The notes under the pieces: model-generated
The model's input: only the letters and a program-made list of their open reading frames with translations
Database searches by the model: none
What the model was told of the DNA's origin: nothing
Made by a program: the position numbers and the translations under genes
Shown here: positions 10,349-31,162 of the stretch, one piece after another
Numbering within the stretch: the first letter of the stretch is position 1
How the letters are laid out: each line of letters opens with the position of its first letter
Source: Hirudinaria manillensis
Taxonomy: Eukaryota; Annelida; Clitellata; Hirudinida; Hirudinidae
Assembly: GCA_034509925.1 (NCBI GenBank)
Contig: CM067536.1
Location: forward strand, 5,279,501 to 5,343,500
Direction: 5' to 3'
Length of the DNA stretch: 64,000 bases

Positions 10349-12960
10349 TCACAAAGTTTGAGTGGATTGTTGAAAGTTATCTTCTTTACCGGAATATTTC
10401 GTCTTGCCCAATGAGAAGGGAACATATCTGTACTTGATCATGTGCTAAAAAATATTATGAGTCACAAAGTAATTATCTAGTCAATTCTGACTTTAGTTTG
10501 GACAAACTCTGCACTGAAAATATAATAGCCTCGAGAAAATATACATCACAGTCAAGTTTCTACTAGCTAGTTCATCTTTACTGCTATTTACAAAATTGTA
10601 TCAAAGTTTTATAAATAATAATAATTTAATCACTTACAAGAATCTGCTTCTTCATTGTAACAAAGATCAATAGAATGAAGTACAAGACCAAAATGGGCCA
10701 GAACACAGGGATGTTAAAAACCTTAAAGAAGGTGCAAACCATAGCAACTGTGGTGGCTTGCATGGCATTGCACCTGAAGTGAGAACAGATGTGTAATAGT
10801 GTAATTGAGAATAAATACAATTGGTATTATACAATGATTTATTTATTCATTAACTGGGAATCGCTTGAAAACTTGAAATAAAATGCAAAAATGCACAACA
10901 AAATCTACCAAAACTTAAATTCTGGCAATCTCCTCATGAATGGCCTGAACTCTTCATCGGCTTTTGTAGGGAGTTCACCTTCATCATCTGAAATTAAGAG
11001 CAGTCTCCTAATCCTTATTAATCAATTAAGCTGTTTAATCAGATATGCATCCACAAGACATTCAAAAGGAAAGCAGTTGCTAATAATACTGTTGCCGAGA
11101 TTATAGAATATAAATTAAAAATCCAAACTTCAACAGAAGGTTTCCAGTTGTGAGTAAAAAAGTAAAACTCAACTTTATAAATTAGTTCTAATCCAAAAAT
11201 CTTTGTTTATAAGACATTCCTCCTCAAAGCAAATAGGGATCTTCAGTGGAGGTCTCCTAGCTTCAAAGAAACTCCAGTGATCATATGTCTAATTTACCTA
11301 TATTTGTATATGATGTTTGCATTTAATGGGCCAAAATTTCAGGTGCTTCTTAGTTAGGGAAATACAGAGGATGCTGACTGCCATCTCAATTTGGAAGTAA
11401 AATGGACTTGATTATCAACTTTTATGGACCCTTTGTGTAAGGGTCCCAGCTGATATTCAACAGATGGCTATGTTTTTTCATTAGCATTACAATAGAAGAA
11501 AGGCTACCCCTATTGTATGAGCTAGGTGAAATCCATCTATCAATTTTGGCTATCCTTCAGAAAAGTTTCCCTTATAAACAGTGTGACAATAGATGCAAGG
11601 TCTCAAATAGTCATCTGCATAAAGTTCCTGCATGGAGTTGTGCAGTTAAGTTTTGGTTTCAAGAACAGTACGAAATAAACATGAGTGAAATTACCAAAGG
11701 AAACAGACGTGCCTCATCGCCCCACACAAACCAAAGATCAAATATTATATATACATATAATCCTATAATAAGAACAAAGTTTTAAATATAATTATTCTTC
11801 ACAATATGTCTGCTCCTAAAAGCATTGTTGTCTTCATGCCAATAACTTCAACAAGGGACATGAATTAATTATGCTTTATTGAGCTATAAAACTGTATGTG
11901 CTAATATTAACATATTACATCTTTATAAATATTGATTTTCTGAATTTGTCTTAATTACTGGAAGCTCTTCTTCAACATTGCATGTAATTATAAATAAATA
12001 CAATATATAATATGCAATTAATTAGACATAAATACAATATACTATTCCACAAGTGATAATTGAAATATCCCTACCAACCCTCATAATAGGATTGAAGAGC
12101 TGGATCCACCTTCGGTGTCAGAAAAGCAATGAAAATGTTGAGAAGATAAATGCCCAGAGCATAAGTGACAATGTACCAGCCCTAGCAATTTGCAAAATCT
12201 GACATTATTAACAGAATAACTAAAGTTATGCTTTATAAGCATCATAAATTGAATGGAAAAAATATATTAATAACGATGATAGACATGATAACATGGAATA
12301 ATAAATACATTATTTTGAACATGAAATGTATAAAATTGTATAATGTATAAAAGTGAAGTTAAAATCTCAAGAATGTTAACCTGCAATAAGACGGATCTTA
12401 TCATGTAGATGGTTAGATAGAGAATAAAGACGAACCATCTTAGGAAAGTATGGGGTGTGCATCTATCCAGCAGGTGTTGCCATCTCTAAAATGTATATCA
12501 AGATTAATAACGTTATGGTCATCATGGGAAAGCATTGATAAGCACTTAAAGAGTCAAAAAATTTTAAATAGCAGAATCAACAAATTCGAGAATTTCAAAA
12601 GTGAAATAGTCCCTGGTTATAATTCTTATCAAGAAAGAAAACATGTAGCAACACCAGGTTCAAACACCTTTACAAAAGTAGAAGTAATGAATTAAAGAAA
12701 AACATGCAGTCGATTATTTCTTTCAAAATCTTATGCAATAATTGGTGTAAACAATCAGTTAATGTTCAAACGAGTAATTAAAAAAAAACAACTTGGGACG
12801 TCTCAGTTATCCGACACAAAATTTCCCATAGGTATGATTCACTTACCGCTCCGATTCGGTTTATGAAATTCATTGGAGAAAAGCGTTTTGACTCGTAAAC
12901 TAGTTCAATTTCACAGGGGGTTTCCATAAAAAGTTCATTCGAATAACGTAACCATCCCAA
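10349..12960 (-). CDS. RER1: RER1, retention/retrieval receptor of the early secretory pathway
   Basis: Six exons: 12847-12960, 12381-12485, 12079-12181, 10909-10987, 10638-10773 and 10349-10444. Phases agree and give 210 residues (human RER1 has 196). RER1 is a multi-pass Golgi/ER membrane protein that returns escaped ER proteins and unassembled subunits. Diagnostic stretches are present: [76 protein letters not shown] and [12 protein letters not shown]. These cover all the membrane segments and the conserved cytosolic loop. The start at 12960 is the first ATG of the open frame. A second in-frame Met 11 codons later would give a length nearer the family norm, so the true start is uncertain. 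The donor after the 12079 exon is GTTGGT. Confidence 0.95.
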
Positions 12961-14894
12961 AAAATTTCCGACAATCTAAAAAACTCACACTCACGACAAT
13001 ACGTTAACAGAGTTAAAAGCAAATCTAGAGTAAGAGAAATTTTTAATTTGTTGAAAAACAAAATAATCGCAAATAATTGACTAAAAACTAGAGATCACAC
13101 AATTAAAACTTTGATATCGGTTGGATGCTCGAGTTCGCTTAACAGAATATTAACAGCTAAATAGAGCCTGGACATTATTAGTAAAAAAAGCTTGGTATAT
13201 ATTTTGGGTTTATACTATTTTAAATTAAATTGCGGTTTAATAAAAAATGTTGACTGTGACACAAAAGTAAAAAATTCTGGAATATGAAAAAAGATGTGAA
13301 TGAACTGGTTTCTTATTGGCTGATAATAAGTTTGAATTCATACATATCTTAGCATCAGCCAATAATGATCAAACTCATCATCATATGCGACCAATTGAAA
13401 TATGTCCTAATACAAGCTATTTATATCAGCCAGTTAAAAACGTTAATTACTGACATCGATAAGCTAAAGGTCACACCGCCATCTTGTTACGGATTTCCGG
13501 ATGTTTATAGTTATAAGACAATATCGCGCAGTTGTTAATCGTGTTTTCTTTGAATGCGTTCATTATTAGGGCTTACGGACCGCTATAAATACAAACTTAA
13601 AAACTCCTGCATGAACTCTCTGCGTTTTTAAGTCACATGATTTAGACACTCGCTCGAATTTGTCAAAAAACTTCTCCAAAGCATAAATTAACCATGATAA
13701 CAGACGACACTGGTTCCAGGCCGTCTTCTAAATAAATTAGAATCCATTACAACTTTTGAATCTGAGGTCTCCAACCGTATGAAATTGTCTTATTCGCTAA
13801 TTGCGCGTTGGTTTTCAATGTCTGGCATCATTTCGTGTCAGCTGGGAGGTGAGAAGTAATTGTATCGTGTACAGCCTTGTTCGCATTTGTTCTACTTGCA
13901 CGTCGTCATCGAAAATGTTTTGTGCTGAGCGCGAGTGTGTCTTCTATGCATGTGAATATGACTGTCGAATTGGCAAATACATTGAGCATTATTTCTGTCC
14001 TGATGCCAACGGATACCTGATCGAGTCGCATAACCTTTATTTAGAGCGGTATTCTTCCGATGATTAGGTGGTTTTTGGACTTAAATGTTTTTTAATACAT
14101 GAATGCTGAAATTCTATGTACTTATTGAAGTATTTATAATGTGGTTAGCCCACATGACAAAAAATTTCATTGTTTTGTGCAATTGTGATTGCGTGAGATT
14201 GGCCTATTGCCATCAGCCTGCCTTTGAGTTCAATCAAACAGTTAAAATTTATTTTAAAAAGTTCATAATTCAGTTCTGAACTTTTTCCTCATGACTTTGA
14301 AGTTAAAAATATATAATGGTTATGCTTTCAGAGCGATTAGGCCGAATTGTCTTGCTCCATTCTTTTTTGTTGTTTCCGTCTGGTGCTCTTAATGTAGGAG
14401 GCTTGAGTTGTCCTTATTTTGGTGCTTCGTCTGGATTTAATGCCGCATCCTATTGCTCTCTTGGTCTCTTTTTTTAAGAAGTCAATTTTATTCATTTTAA
14501 TTCAATAATTACTCTTAAACCTGTTTGTTTTTGTCAGTTAATTTAAGAGATTTATCTCTTATTTTCTTCAGTTTTACATTATTCTGATAAAAAATTGTTA
14601 GCCTGCATTTAGACTTTATTAGATTGATTAACCAGTGGTAACTCATGCATATGACTAATAAGTCATAAATATCTTTAGTTCTATATTTACCAAATTAATT
14701 ACAAAAATCTAAGTAATTAGTTGTTTAATTTTTGTTGACAAATAAATTTTACCGATCTTACATTTTTCAGACTCAAGAGATACGTATGTTCTTTCTGGGA
14801 CTTTTAATTGATCTGCTGGTAAAGTCTCTTACCTTGCAAGTTCATCCTAAGGGCATGTGAACACAAACTGTCAAAATCCTGTCGGTGTGTCAAA
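12961..14894. promoter_or_regulatory. Divergent promoter region between RER1 and DYRK1
   Basis: RER1 is read leftwards from 12960 and the DYRK1 coding exon starts at 14895 rightwards. No TATA box stands out. The tract CTTACATTTTTCAG ending at 14770 is a good splice acceptor just upstream of the DYRK1 start, so DYRK1 probably has one or more untranslated 5' exons further left (perhaps around 13500-14070). Boundaries within the region cannot be set from sequence alone. Confidence 0.5.
13915..14067 (+). CDS. Candidate short ORF, cysteine-containing 50-residue peptide
   Basis: An ATG at 13915 opens 50 codons ending at 14067. The product has five cysteines in its first 35 residues (MFCAERECVFYACEYDC, then a later FCPD). 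The frame also extends upstream to an earlier ATG at 13801. I do not recognise a family. It lies in the 5' region of DYRK1, so it may be an untranslated-leader ORF rather than a gene. Support is limited to the open frame and its unusually coding-like composition. Confidence 0.25.
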   Translation: MFCAERECVFYACEYDCRIGKYIEHYFCPDANGYLIESHNLYLERYSSDD

Positions 14895-22940
<8,046 letters not shown>

Positions 22941-23182
22941 AGTAGCATAAAACAGTTGCTTGATTTTGATTCTTGAGTGTTCTTCTTCGTCTTCTTCGGG
23001 GGAGGGAAGGACGTGGCTCGGCCACCTCGGCCCCCTCGGCCCCCGGTCCCGATACGTTCTATTTTTTGTGAGGAGTCAAACTGCATCGTTCGTTTCATAA
23101 GTTTGCAGATTTTTTTTTTTTAATTTTTATTTTTATACTTTTTCAGTTTTTATTCTTATTTTCGGCCATTGCGGAGTTGCAA

Positions 23183-23275
23183 GGGTCGTCTTCGTTGTCG
23201 TCATTCTTGTTGTCATTGTTGTCGTCTTCGTTGTCATCTTCGTTGTCGTCATTGTTGTTGTTGCTGTTGTTGTCG
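23183..23275. repeat. Degenerate GTT/GTC trinucleotide repeat
   Basis: Runs of TTGTCGTC and TTGTTG without a single clean unit, inside the presumed DYRK1 3' UTR. Confidence 0.7.
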
Positions 23276-23579
23276 ACTATGTTTGTATTTTTTGTAGCAG
23301 GTTGAGGAAATATTTAAGATTTTGTTAAATCTGAAACTTCCTTAACGTGGAGGCAATTAGTTGTTCAAGACATTTATATATATATATATATATCTCTTTA
23401 TATATATCTATATACTTTTGATAGGATCCATTGAACTTCATTTGGTCGTCATGTGATTGATAACCAGTGGTATTTAATTTCTGCAGAACCAAAAACTATA
23501 AATTAGGTTCAAGTCTAAAGTAATATTTTTCTTTTTTTATTGTATTTAAGTCTGACTTGCGCTAGATGACTGGCACAAT

Positions 23580-23690
23580 TATATATTAATATTATTAATT
23601 AAAACAGCATAATTATATATTATTATTAGTTAAAACAGCATAATTATATATTAATATTATTATTAATTAATTATTTAAAACAGCATAATC
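23580..23690. repeat. Short tandem repeat, three AT-rich units
   Basis: The segment AACAGCATAATTATATATTA recurs in variant form three times, with spacers of different length made of ATT units. Confidence 0.75.
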
Positions 23691-23859
23691 TGTCGAGAGA
23701 TGTGCAAAGTCTCGCAGCTCATCCTTGAATACCTCTGCGTTCTTTTTGCCATTTTATTTTCTAGATTTACGTTGCCCACCCATGAATTGTTTGTTTGTTT
23801 TTTATTTTTGCTTGATTCACGCATCAGCGTCTGAGTTCTTACGTCGTGCAGTACGTAAT

Positions 23860-24840
23860 TGCGCCAATGCCGGCCCCGGCTCGTCCTTTATTTAAAATTC
23901 GCTTTTGAACGCAAGCGAGTCGCTTGCACGTCTCCGTCGCGGAAGAGATTATCGTCTCGTCCGTGTCCCGTCTCTCGTGTCTCTGCGACGTCGGACGGAC
24001 GGACTTTAGGGAATAGTTTGAAGTGGAGAATATTTAAAATTAGTTATTTAATCAGAACGATTAAAACGTTGCTCTGCAAATCGAGGTTGCGTGTACATAG
24101 CCGACCATTTCGGATCGACTTAAATCGGACGCCGAAAAACTTTCAGTGGATTCGCAGTTTTTGAATCGTGCTGGAATGTAATTCGATTGTCGTTTATGAT
24201 CTTTCTTCATCACTTCTACAAAATCTTGCTTCGTATCGTTTGCTTTTTTTTTATGTTGCGTTTTTTTTCCCCCGCGTCTCTGCTCTCGTCGGACTTAAGG
24301 CTTTTCCGTTTCGTCGTGCTTTTTGCTCCGATCATCTTTGAGTAAAAATGGAGCGTCACGAGCTTTGAGACGAACGCACGCGCCGGCTCTTCGCACGATA
24401 GATTCACATAAACACAGGGTCGACATTTTCACTTAGTGCCTCTCACTAAGTACAGGTAAGTTGATTAGCGATGTCATCACGGACCTCTTGAATCTTTCGG
24501 TGTGAAGAACGAAACAGGGACGAAGACCCGACGGCCGTCCTCGGATTTCCGGTCGAACCGTGCGCCCTCTCCCCCACCCTTTGCGAGTTGCATTCGTTTG
24601 CTGGGCATTCTTGGATCGTTGCCTCCTATCGCTTGGTAGTCGTGGCATAATTTACGTGAAAATACAGGCAGATCGAAAGTCTATTCCGGGTCTCCGCGAG
24701 ACGTCGGTTCTTCGGATCCTCGGGTTCCGAAATCTCGCGGGAGTTTTAAACTCTCGATTTCCTCGGGATCCGTCGTCTTCGCTCCAAAACTCTACGGAGT
24801 TTGAAATCGAATTGTTCACGACAAGGTGCTAAGCAGTGTA
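23860..24840 (+). promoter_or_regulatory. GC/CpG-rich block with a strong 5' splice site; candidate promoter and untranslated first exon
   Basis: This block is much richer in G, C and CpG than the flanking DNA, as at an unmethylated promoter. At 24452-24461 it carries ACAG followed by GTAAG, a consensus donor on the plus strand. An 8-bp perfect inverted repeat (ACTTAGTG, loop CCTCT, CACTAAGT; 24431-24451) sits immediately before that donor. No acceptor-flanked coding exon of a plus-strand gene was found in the next 15 kb, so the transcript could be non-coding or have a distant partner. Open frames in the block show no recognisable family. Confidence 0.35.
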
Positions 24841-27065
24841 ACTGCAGCCATTCGAAGCTGTTTCTTGTGCACTTTTTTTTCTAAAGCTTTTATGTGATGG
24901 TTAGGAATCCTTTATTTGCTTTGGGTTTGGACTTAGGTCAAGTTTTCTTCTTCCTCAACTACTTTCTACAATAACTACCAGTATTAGTAAATAATGCATA
25001 TCCATCATTTTGCATTTGACCGATTGCAGTCGGTCGGGTTCATTATTTTTTGCAACAGTATTTCTCAAACAACATATATCAATGGCTTGACGGTTTCAAA
25101 AGTTTTGAAAGTTTAAAACTCTGCGTCGCAATGTCGCTAACCTTGCTCGTTAAGTGAAGTTGATCGGTATTCTCGGTACATCTGTCGCTCCCCATCGTTC
25201 GTCCATCTTTGGTATTGTCATCATCGTTGTCGTCGTCGTCATCATCCACTTGACTTAAATCATTGAGATTAATCGTTCAACAATGTTTTTTTTTTCAGTT
25301 CTTTTATATCTGTCGATACGATGTCCTGATATGTTCTGTTCATAAAACCCACTGGCACTTAATCTGAATTTGGCATTTATTGCTATAGTAATTGTGATGA
25401 AACCTTGATAATGTTGCTAAAGCTTGTAATTAATTACCATTAATAGTGTCTATATATTTGAAATGCCATTAGTCAGGTGTTTTATATTGTCAACTATCTC
25501 TATCTATAACCTTGGAAATAGACATCAATAGCTCCAGACTGTCTTTGATTGTTATGTAGATGTATAATGGGTTAAAGATGGAAGGGCAGAGAGTGCATCA
25601 ACTACTTTCCATGACATTCATTTTGGATATGTATTAATTGGAGCTGGTCTTAAGCTTGACAAATTGCGAAGATGCGTCGTCAGCGTGTAATTCCAACAAA
25701 ACTGATCTATTGGCATTGAGGCATTCGGGCCAAGTATGTCGGAATGGACTGAAGATCGTGATCTGTTCAAATATTTAACGTACAAGTCAACTGAGGGGAT
25801 TGGCGTCCTGCTCGTGAAGGTGGAACAGCATACCTGGTGATAGGCGTCTGATAATGCACGAGTGGATTGTGTACAATTAATTGCCTGGTCATGTACTGAA
25901 AGTTATTAGGCAGTCATTAAGTAATGAGTGAGAGTTTGGGATAAAAGATAGGTGTTTCTTGCTGGCGAGAGTAGTGTCGTTTTCATTGTTTTCGTAGCAG
26001 TTGACTAGTCTACTGGTTAAACGGTTGAACACTTCGGCACGCTTCTTAGGACCAAAGATCTGGATGTTCGTTAAAACATCTGGCAGCCCTGCAAGTCAGA
26101 TGGCAGCAAGTTTTCACCTAAATTGAGCTTCTGAAGAAAATCCTTTCGAAACCTAACCCAAGGAGGCGTTCGGCCTTATTCTGAGGGGCCCTAGCCTTAC
26201 TACCAAATATAAATATATACCCAAATATAAAATGGACACGAAATGTCTCGCGATACAAGCAGGAAAGCTGCCCACTCGATCGTCATCGTATTCGGACTGC
26301 ATGAGGCTCTCTTTGGCCTTGTTGTAATGTCCTCGTTCACAATGTATGGATTATTGAGTACCTTGAAGTATCAAATTGGCAGCCCAATACGCTTGTTAGC
26401 TGCAATTGGTAAGCTCCAGGTATCAAAAATAGAGTACTTCAGAATTTTAAAGCTTTAAAATTGTATCCATATATTCAACTTAAAATCTTCTTTCCACTAA
26501 ATGGCTTGTCTTGTTAGTAACTCTAATGATCCTTACGTCACAAAACATTAACACAACAGTTATACTTAATAAATGTAATCAAAAGATGTTTGAATTGATG
26601 AAAACGAAATAACTCCTGCATTCCACATAAATAAATGATAATAGCCACCGATGTTTTTGAAACCTGCTCTTCAGACGCCGATTGAAAACAAAATTTTATC
26701 TTTCATAAAATTTAATCGAATACCCTTGTGATAAGAAACTGATACCCTGTCACTATTCTGTTGCACACGTGACCACTGCATGGTCGAACCCACAATGAGC
26801 GGAGAATGCACAAAACACTTTAAATTTCTTATGTAGAATTCCCATGGTCACAAGCACTGATGATCTAACTTTGTAAAGAGGTTAATCAGTTTTCCTGCCC
26901 TCCTTTTACATAATTTTACTTGATTTTCATAATATTCACTCTTGATACATCGTAGGGAATCAGCAACATTGACAATTAACTAATAATAATAATAATAATA
27001 ATAAAAATAAACTAAATGAAACCAATAACAATTCCCACAAGCCTTTTACAACTTGTCAATGTTAA
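24841..27065. other. Intergenic, no supported gene
   Basis: Mostly AT-rich with short trinucleotide runs. A GC-richer segment at about 25985-26210 contains TGGTTAAACGG, which fits the RNA polymerase III A-box consensus, and ends near an AT-rich tail. It could be a tRNA-derived SINE, but no convincing B box is present. The remainder shows nothing I can name. Confidence 0.4.
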
Positions 27066-27071
27066 TTTATT
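27066..27071 (-). other. Candidate polyadenylation signal of SLU7
   Basis: AATAAA on the minus strand, about 47 bases beyond the SLU7 stop codon (27118-27120). Confidence 0.55.
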
Positions 27072-27117
27072 GGAGCAGTCCACAAAAAAAAACCATCCAG
27101 ACTACAGGTCATAAATT

Positions 27118-29272
27118 TTACAAATCAATATTTTTATTGAAATAATTGGCCATCGGATCTCCGGCTCTCATCCTGAGTTTCTGATGGGCTTCAATTTCCT
27201 CCTCTGTTGGTCCTTTGCTGTCGTACATGACATTGTAAGGGCGATCCCTTTCGCCCTTTTCCAGCATCTTGTCGACGTCTTGTTGTCTCAACCTCTCCTT
27301 TTCAATTGCCTTCTTCAACTTTTTCTCATATTCTTCAGCTTCATCTTCAGAACTATCCCTGGATTTCTTCTTTTTGTGTTTAAGCTTCTTCTTCTTTTTC
27401 TTCTTGTCTTCCTTTGAACTATTTCCGTTCTTACTCTGGATAAATAATTAGTTTTGCTTCAGATTTTAATGCTAACAATTGATATTAATAGTTTAATAAC
27501 GGATTAAATAAACCGATCACGTGATTTATTTTTAAAATCTTTACTTATTTCTTTTATAAATCAAGGGTCAAATGAAAAATTAAAATTACTTTTTTGGATG
27601 TCGGTTCTTCGTCGTCAGAATCCGAAGTGCTCGACGAGTCGTCTGAAGTTTCGTGTTTGCTGTGCTTCCTTTTCTTCTTGTGTTTCTTTTTTTCTTCTTT
27701 CTTCTTCTTTTCATCCGCTTGCATCCTTTCCAAGTGTTGGTGCAGCAATGAATTTGAATCGATGATCGACTTCACCGGTTCATTTTCAACAGCTTTTTTA
27801 GGAACAACTTCTGCATCTTCTTCCTCTTCATAATCTTTGTTATTCAAAATATTTTCTTTCAAACCAGCCTCACCAATGCAGTAAGAACCTCTCACAAGCG
27901 AGTGACAGCACTTGTAACCCCATCTTCCAGCCTCCCAGTAGGAACCCCAAACCGTCGTGTGGTTCTTTTCGAGTACGTCCTCTTCGTATCTCGACTTGAT
28001 GATTCTTTTCTTGTTTCCTTTGATCTGCGTTCCATGCCTAGAATATTCCACGTATTCTTCGTTCTGACCCAAAAGGAACTCCATAGGAGGAGCATCCAGG
28101 TGTTCCTGACCACCATATTTTTCCAGAATGCTTCCTTTGGCCTTCTCTTTGTAGGCATCCTTTTTCTTCTGATACTCCCTGTGCAGCAACTCCAGTTTCG
28201 TCGGATCAGCCTGCACGTTGACGTCCGTTCCCTTAGAATAGGCCTCCCATGCAAACATTTGCTTTTTGACTGTGTCGCTTGCTTCTCCAGACCACCTCAC
28301 GAAGTTGTCACCTGCATAAGGGAGTTCTTTGGCATCCACCCCGTTACCTTCAAAGGGGTTGGCCCTCATGGCTCTAGTCTTTGGATCATAGAATGCAGAG
28401 TTAACATCAAGATTATAAAGGTATTTGGCTGTGTCTTCTCTAATCCTGAGATTTCTGACTGTAATCCTTTGTTTTGTCTCAAATTTCTGACCGGGCATGG
28501 CAATGTCATCTGCGTATTTGTCGTCATCTTCGTCTTCATCGTCCGGTCCTATTTCACCTTCTTTTTCATCGAGAAGGGAATTTTCTAATTTCTTTGCCTT
28601 CATTTCACGTTTCACTTCCTCCACTTTTTGAAAATCCTCGACAATCTTTTTGTGTTCGCTCGGGTCGTAGCCGTTCCACCTGTCCCTTTTTCCGTCGTAC
28701 GAAAGATACAAATTTGGCTGTTCACAATCGTCTGGAGCAAACTGTTTGCTATACTTGGCTCCCACCTTCCTAGGCTTTTCGAGGCAAAATTTTTTTGTGT
28801 GCCCTAGAGCACCACAATTCTCACAGGCTCCTTCCCTGAATTTGGTAGCAACCTTTCCGACCTTAGCTCCTTTAACATACCATTCGTCCATTGAGGAGTA
28901 ATGTTCCTTTCTTTCTTCTGGCTCTCTTTGATGCTTCAATGTTGGTCTCATGGCCCCCGTATACCAAGGTGCTTGCATGATGTATTGGGGAATGTGAGGA
29001 TTTATGTCCCTAAACAAAAGCATATCATATTTTCATTGAAAGTCAATCTTTAAATTAGTTTGATGATAAGTAATCTTAAAAAAGTGACAATCTGCTCACT
29101 TTCCCTCCTCATCTTGCATGGCTGGAGCTGTACCAGCCTTCCTGGCTTCTTCCAACTCCTTAATTTTTCTCCAGTCTTCCTTTTTCTTCTTTTCACTGGT
29201 TTCATCCACCACCTCCTCAGTTTTGGTCATTTTTGCCACCACTGAGGGTGGCACATTTACTTGAAATGACAT
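27118..29272 (-). CDS. SLU7: Pre-mRNA splicing factor SLU7
   Basis: Three exons: 29100-29272, 27590-29009 and 27118-27435. They close in phase to 636 residues (human SLU7 has 586). SLU7 acts in the second catalytic step of splicing and influences 3' splice-site choice. Conserved landmarks run in order: [26 protein letters not shown], the CCHC zinc knuckle [14 protein letters not shown] (about 120-135), [106 protein letters not shown] and YCIGEAG. A long Lys/Asp/Ser-rich tail follows, and the C-terminus ([22 protein letters not shown]) matches the family end. The extra length is in the Lys-rich tail, encoded partly by the last exon. The large second exon contrasts with the many small exons of the neighbouring genes. 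Confidence 0.97.
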
Positions 29273-31162
29273 TTTTACTTCAGCTGAAATTATTAAAAAG
29301 TAATCATTAGTATTATTGTTGTTGTTTATAATTTATACAATCTTAGATTTCTTCCTAATTTATCTGTCATTAATTTATCTTGCATCATGACTGAAAGTCT
29401 ATAACGGTGGTATAGGCTGGGTTTTGAAAATGACAAAATAATATATCCAGAATACTTTGGCAGAGGGCCATATCCAATACTTTGGATTTTAGACTAGCAA
29501 TCAAGTTTGGAGGGGGTTAAAATCCTTATCAAAAGCCAATAGGGAAATACATGCTACATATTAAATCCCAGTCACAAATTTTTCTGGACCACCCTACAGA
29601 TCCACTGCTGACATATAATATAATGACTGATGCCGTTACTGCCGCCTACAAGAACAGTTGTTCAGTCGGACAACCTTAAGTTGTTGTTATTAAAAACATT
29701 CAAGCTAAATATGTTGTTTAGAAGTTTAAAAACATAGTTCACCAAACAATCATTAAAGAACGTCGAAAAATTAATACCATAAGATGTTAACAGCTATAAC
29801 TCGCAAGTCTAACATAATCATATAAAACAAATTTGATTGTAAGTGCTTCTTTTCATTAAAAATTTGAATAATCAATGGTTATCCTTAGGAAATGGTGACA
29901 TTTGATAGGCAAACTTTATACAAAAATAACCCATTAATCAACATTTGATTTATTTTTTAATTTCAATAAAACAACGTAGGTACCTAGCAAAAATCCTTAC
30001 AATACGCATCAACGTAAGTTTTGTAAACAACAAGCCCAATGATATATTATCACTCTTTTGATTACTATTGTATTTCTAAACTACAATTAAACTAAAACTA
30101 AATGTTTATAGATTTACAATTGTTAATTTATACTTAAAATACAAAAGATTTTTAAAAACCGGCAATATTAAGAATTGCCTAGATTTTAATTATGACTAGT
30201 TATTTTTTTTTATGAATTTTTGACTTTAAGTAGTTGTATATTATAAAGGTCTTTTATCAAGTAGACCTTCTATAAATTGATTCATTTTAGTGTCCTATCC
30301 ATCATCTCAACTCTTTCCAGAGATTTATTGCAAATAAATCGAAGAGTGTTTTCGACGTAACACCACAGACATCCATAGGAACTAGGCATATCAAAGCGTT
30401 AAAACAAAATCCATAAATTTGTTTATATTTGCTTGTATTGTTTAGCCTTAGAATTCCATTATCATAATAAGATGCAAATACAACTCTTGATCAAACCGCC
30501 ATTTGTAACAAATTTTGTATCGCGTTCCTACCCGAATCAGTTGGTAAAGGCAGATTGCAAATAAGACACATAACGTAAGTCAACATTTTGCAGGAACTTC
30601 TTGCCAGAAACCTTGCCCATTTTCGGCCAACTTATATACGATACAAAATATTGTAACCTTTGTTTGTTTTTGTTATCGCAACCCAGTTTTGAAATAATCT
30701 TCGCTAAATTGAATTTTGAAATCTGAGTCTTAAGAAAGTTTCGAAATTAAATCCAATCTGAACGGACATAATCACTTTAATAAATTGACTTGTCAATGCC
30801 GAATGAATTTTTGACATAAAAGTAACTTAATGCAAATTATTGGACATCAAGGTGATAATTTGTCTAAAGGTTAAAAATTGTTGAAAATGCTTCTGCTGGT
30901 GTCACGTTTTGTATCATCTCCAGAGAGAGTTTCCATAAACTTTTGGCATTTTCCCCGCTTCTCTGTGGACGCCCAAAGAGATTCGACATCCTTTTACTTT
31001 CATAAAATAGCTAAAAGATTACAACAATAATTAATTTAAAGTTATTACAATTCGTATCCAAGAACATTAAACTAAATATTTAATTTTTCATTATTAATTA
31101 TTTATATAAAACATTATAGTATTACTGAATATCATAGTATATTCTATTATTTTGTCAAAGAA
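29273..31162. other. Intergenic between SLU7 5' end and the SDR 3' end
   Basis: AT-rich throughout, without an open frame or repeat I can support. The SLU7 promoter should lie near 29280-29700. No TATA box was noticed. Confidence 0.6.

Larger units (their letters stand above)
22941..23840 (+). other. DYRK1 3' UTR and downstream low-complexity sequence
   Basis: No coding frame. It contains a C/G-rich patch (about 23000-23050), a U-rich stretch, a GTT/GTC-type trinucleotide run (about 23183-23275) and a (TA)n run (about 23372-23395). At 23580-23690 there are three tandem copies of an approximately 40-50 bp unit containing AAAACAGCATAAT. No canonical AATAAA could be placed confidently. Confidence 0.5.

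Noticed and set aside
24431-24470. Spliced-leader RNA gene (hairpin followed by GTAAG donor)
   Set aside because: No Sm-type site or compact downstream fold was seen, and it occurs once in the window within a larger CpG-rich block; a first exon is the simpler reading.
27594-28588. Plus-strand open frames of 79 to 228 codons
   Set aside because: They are antisense to the long SLU7 exon 2, whose minus-strand product is conserved from end to end.
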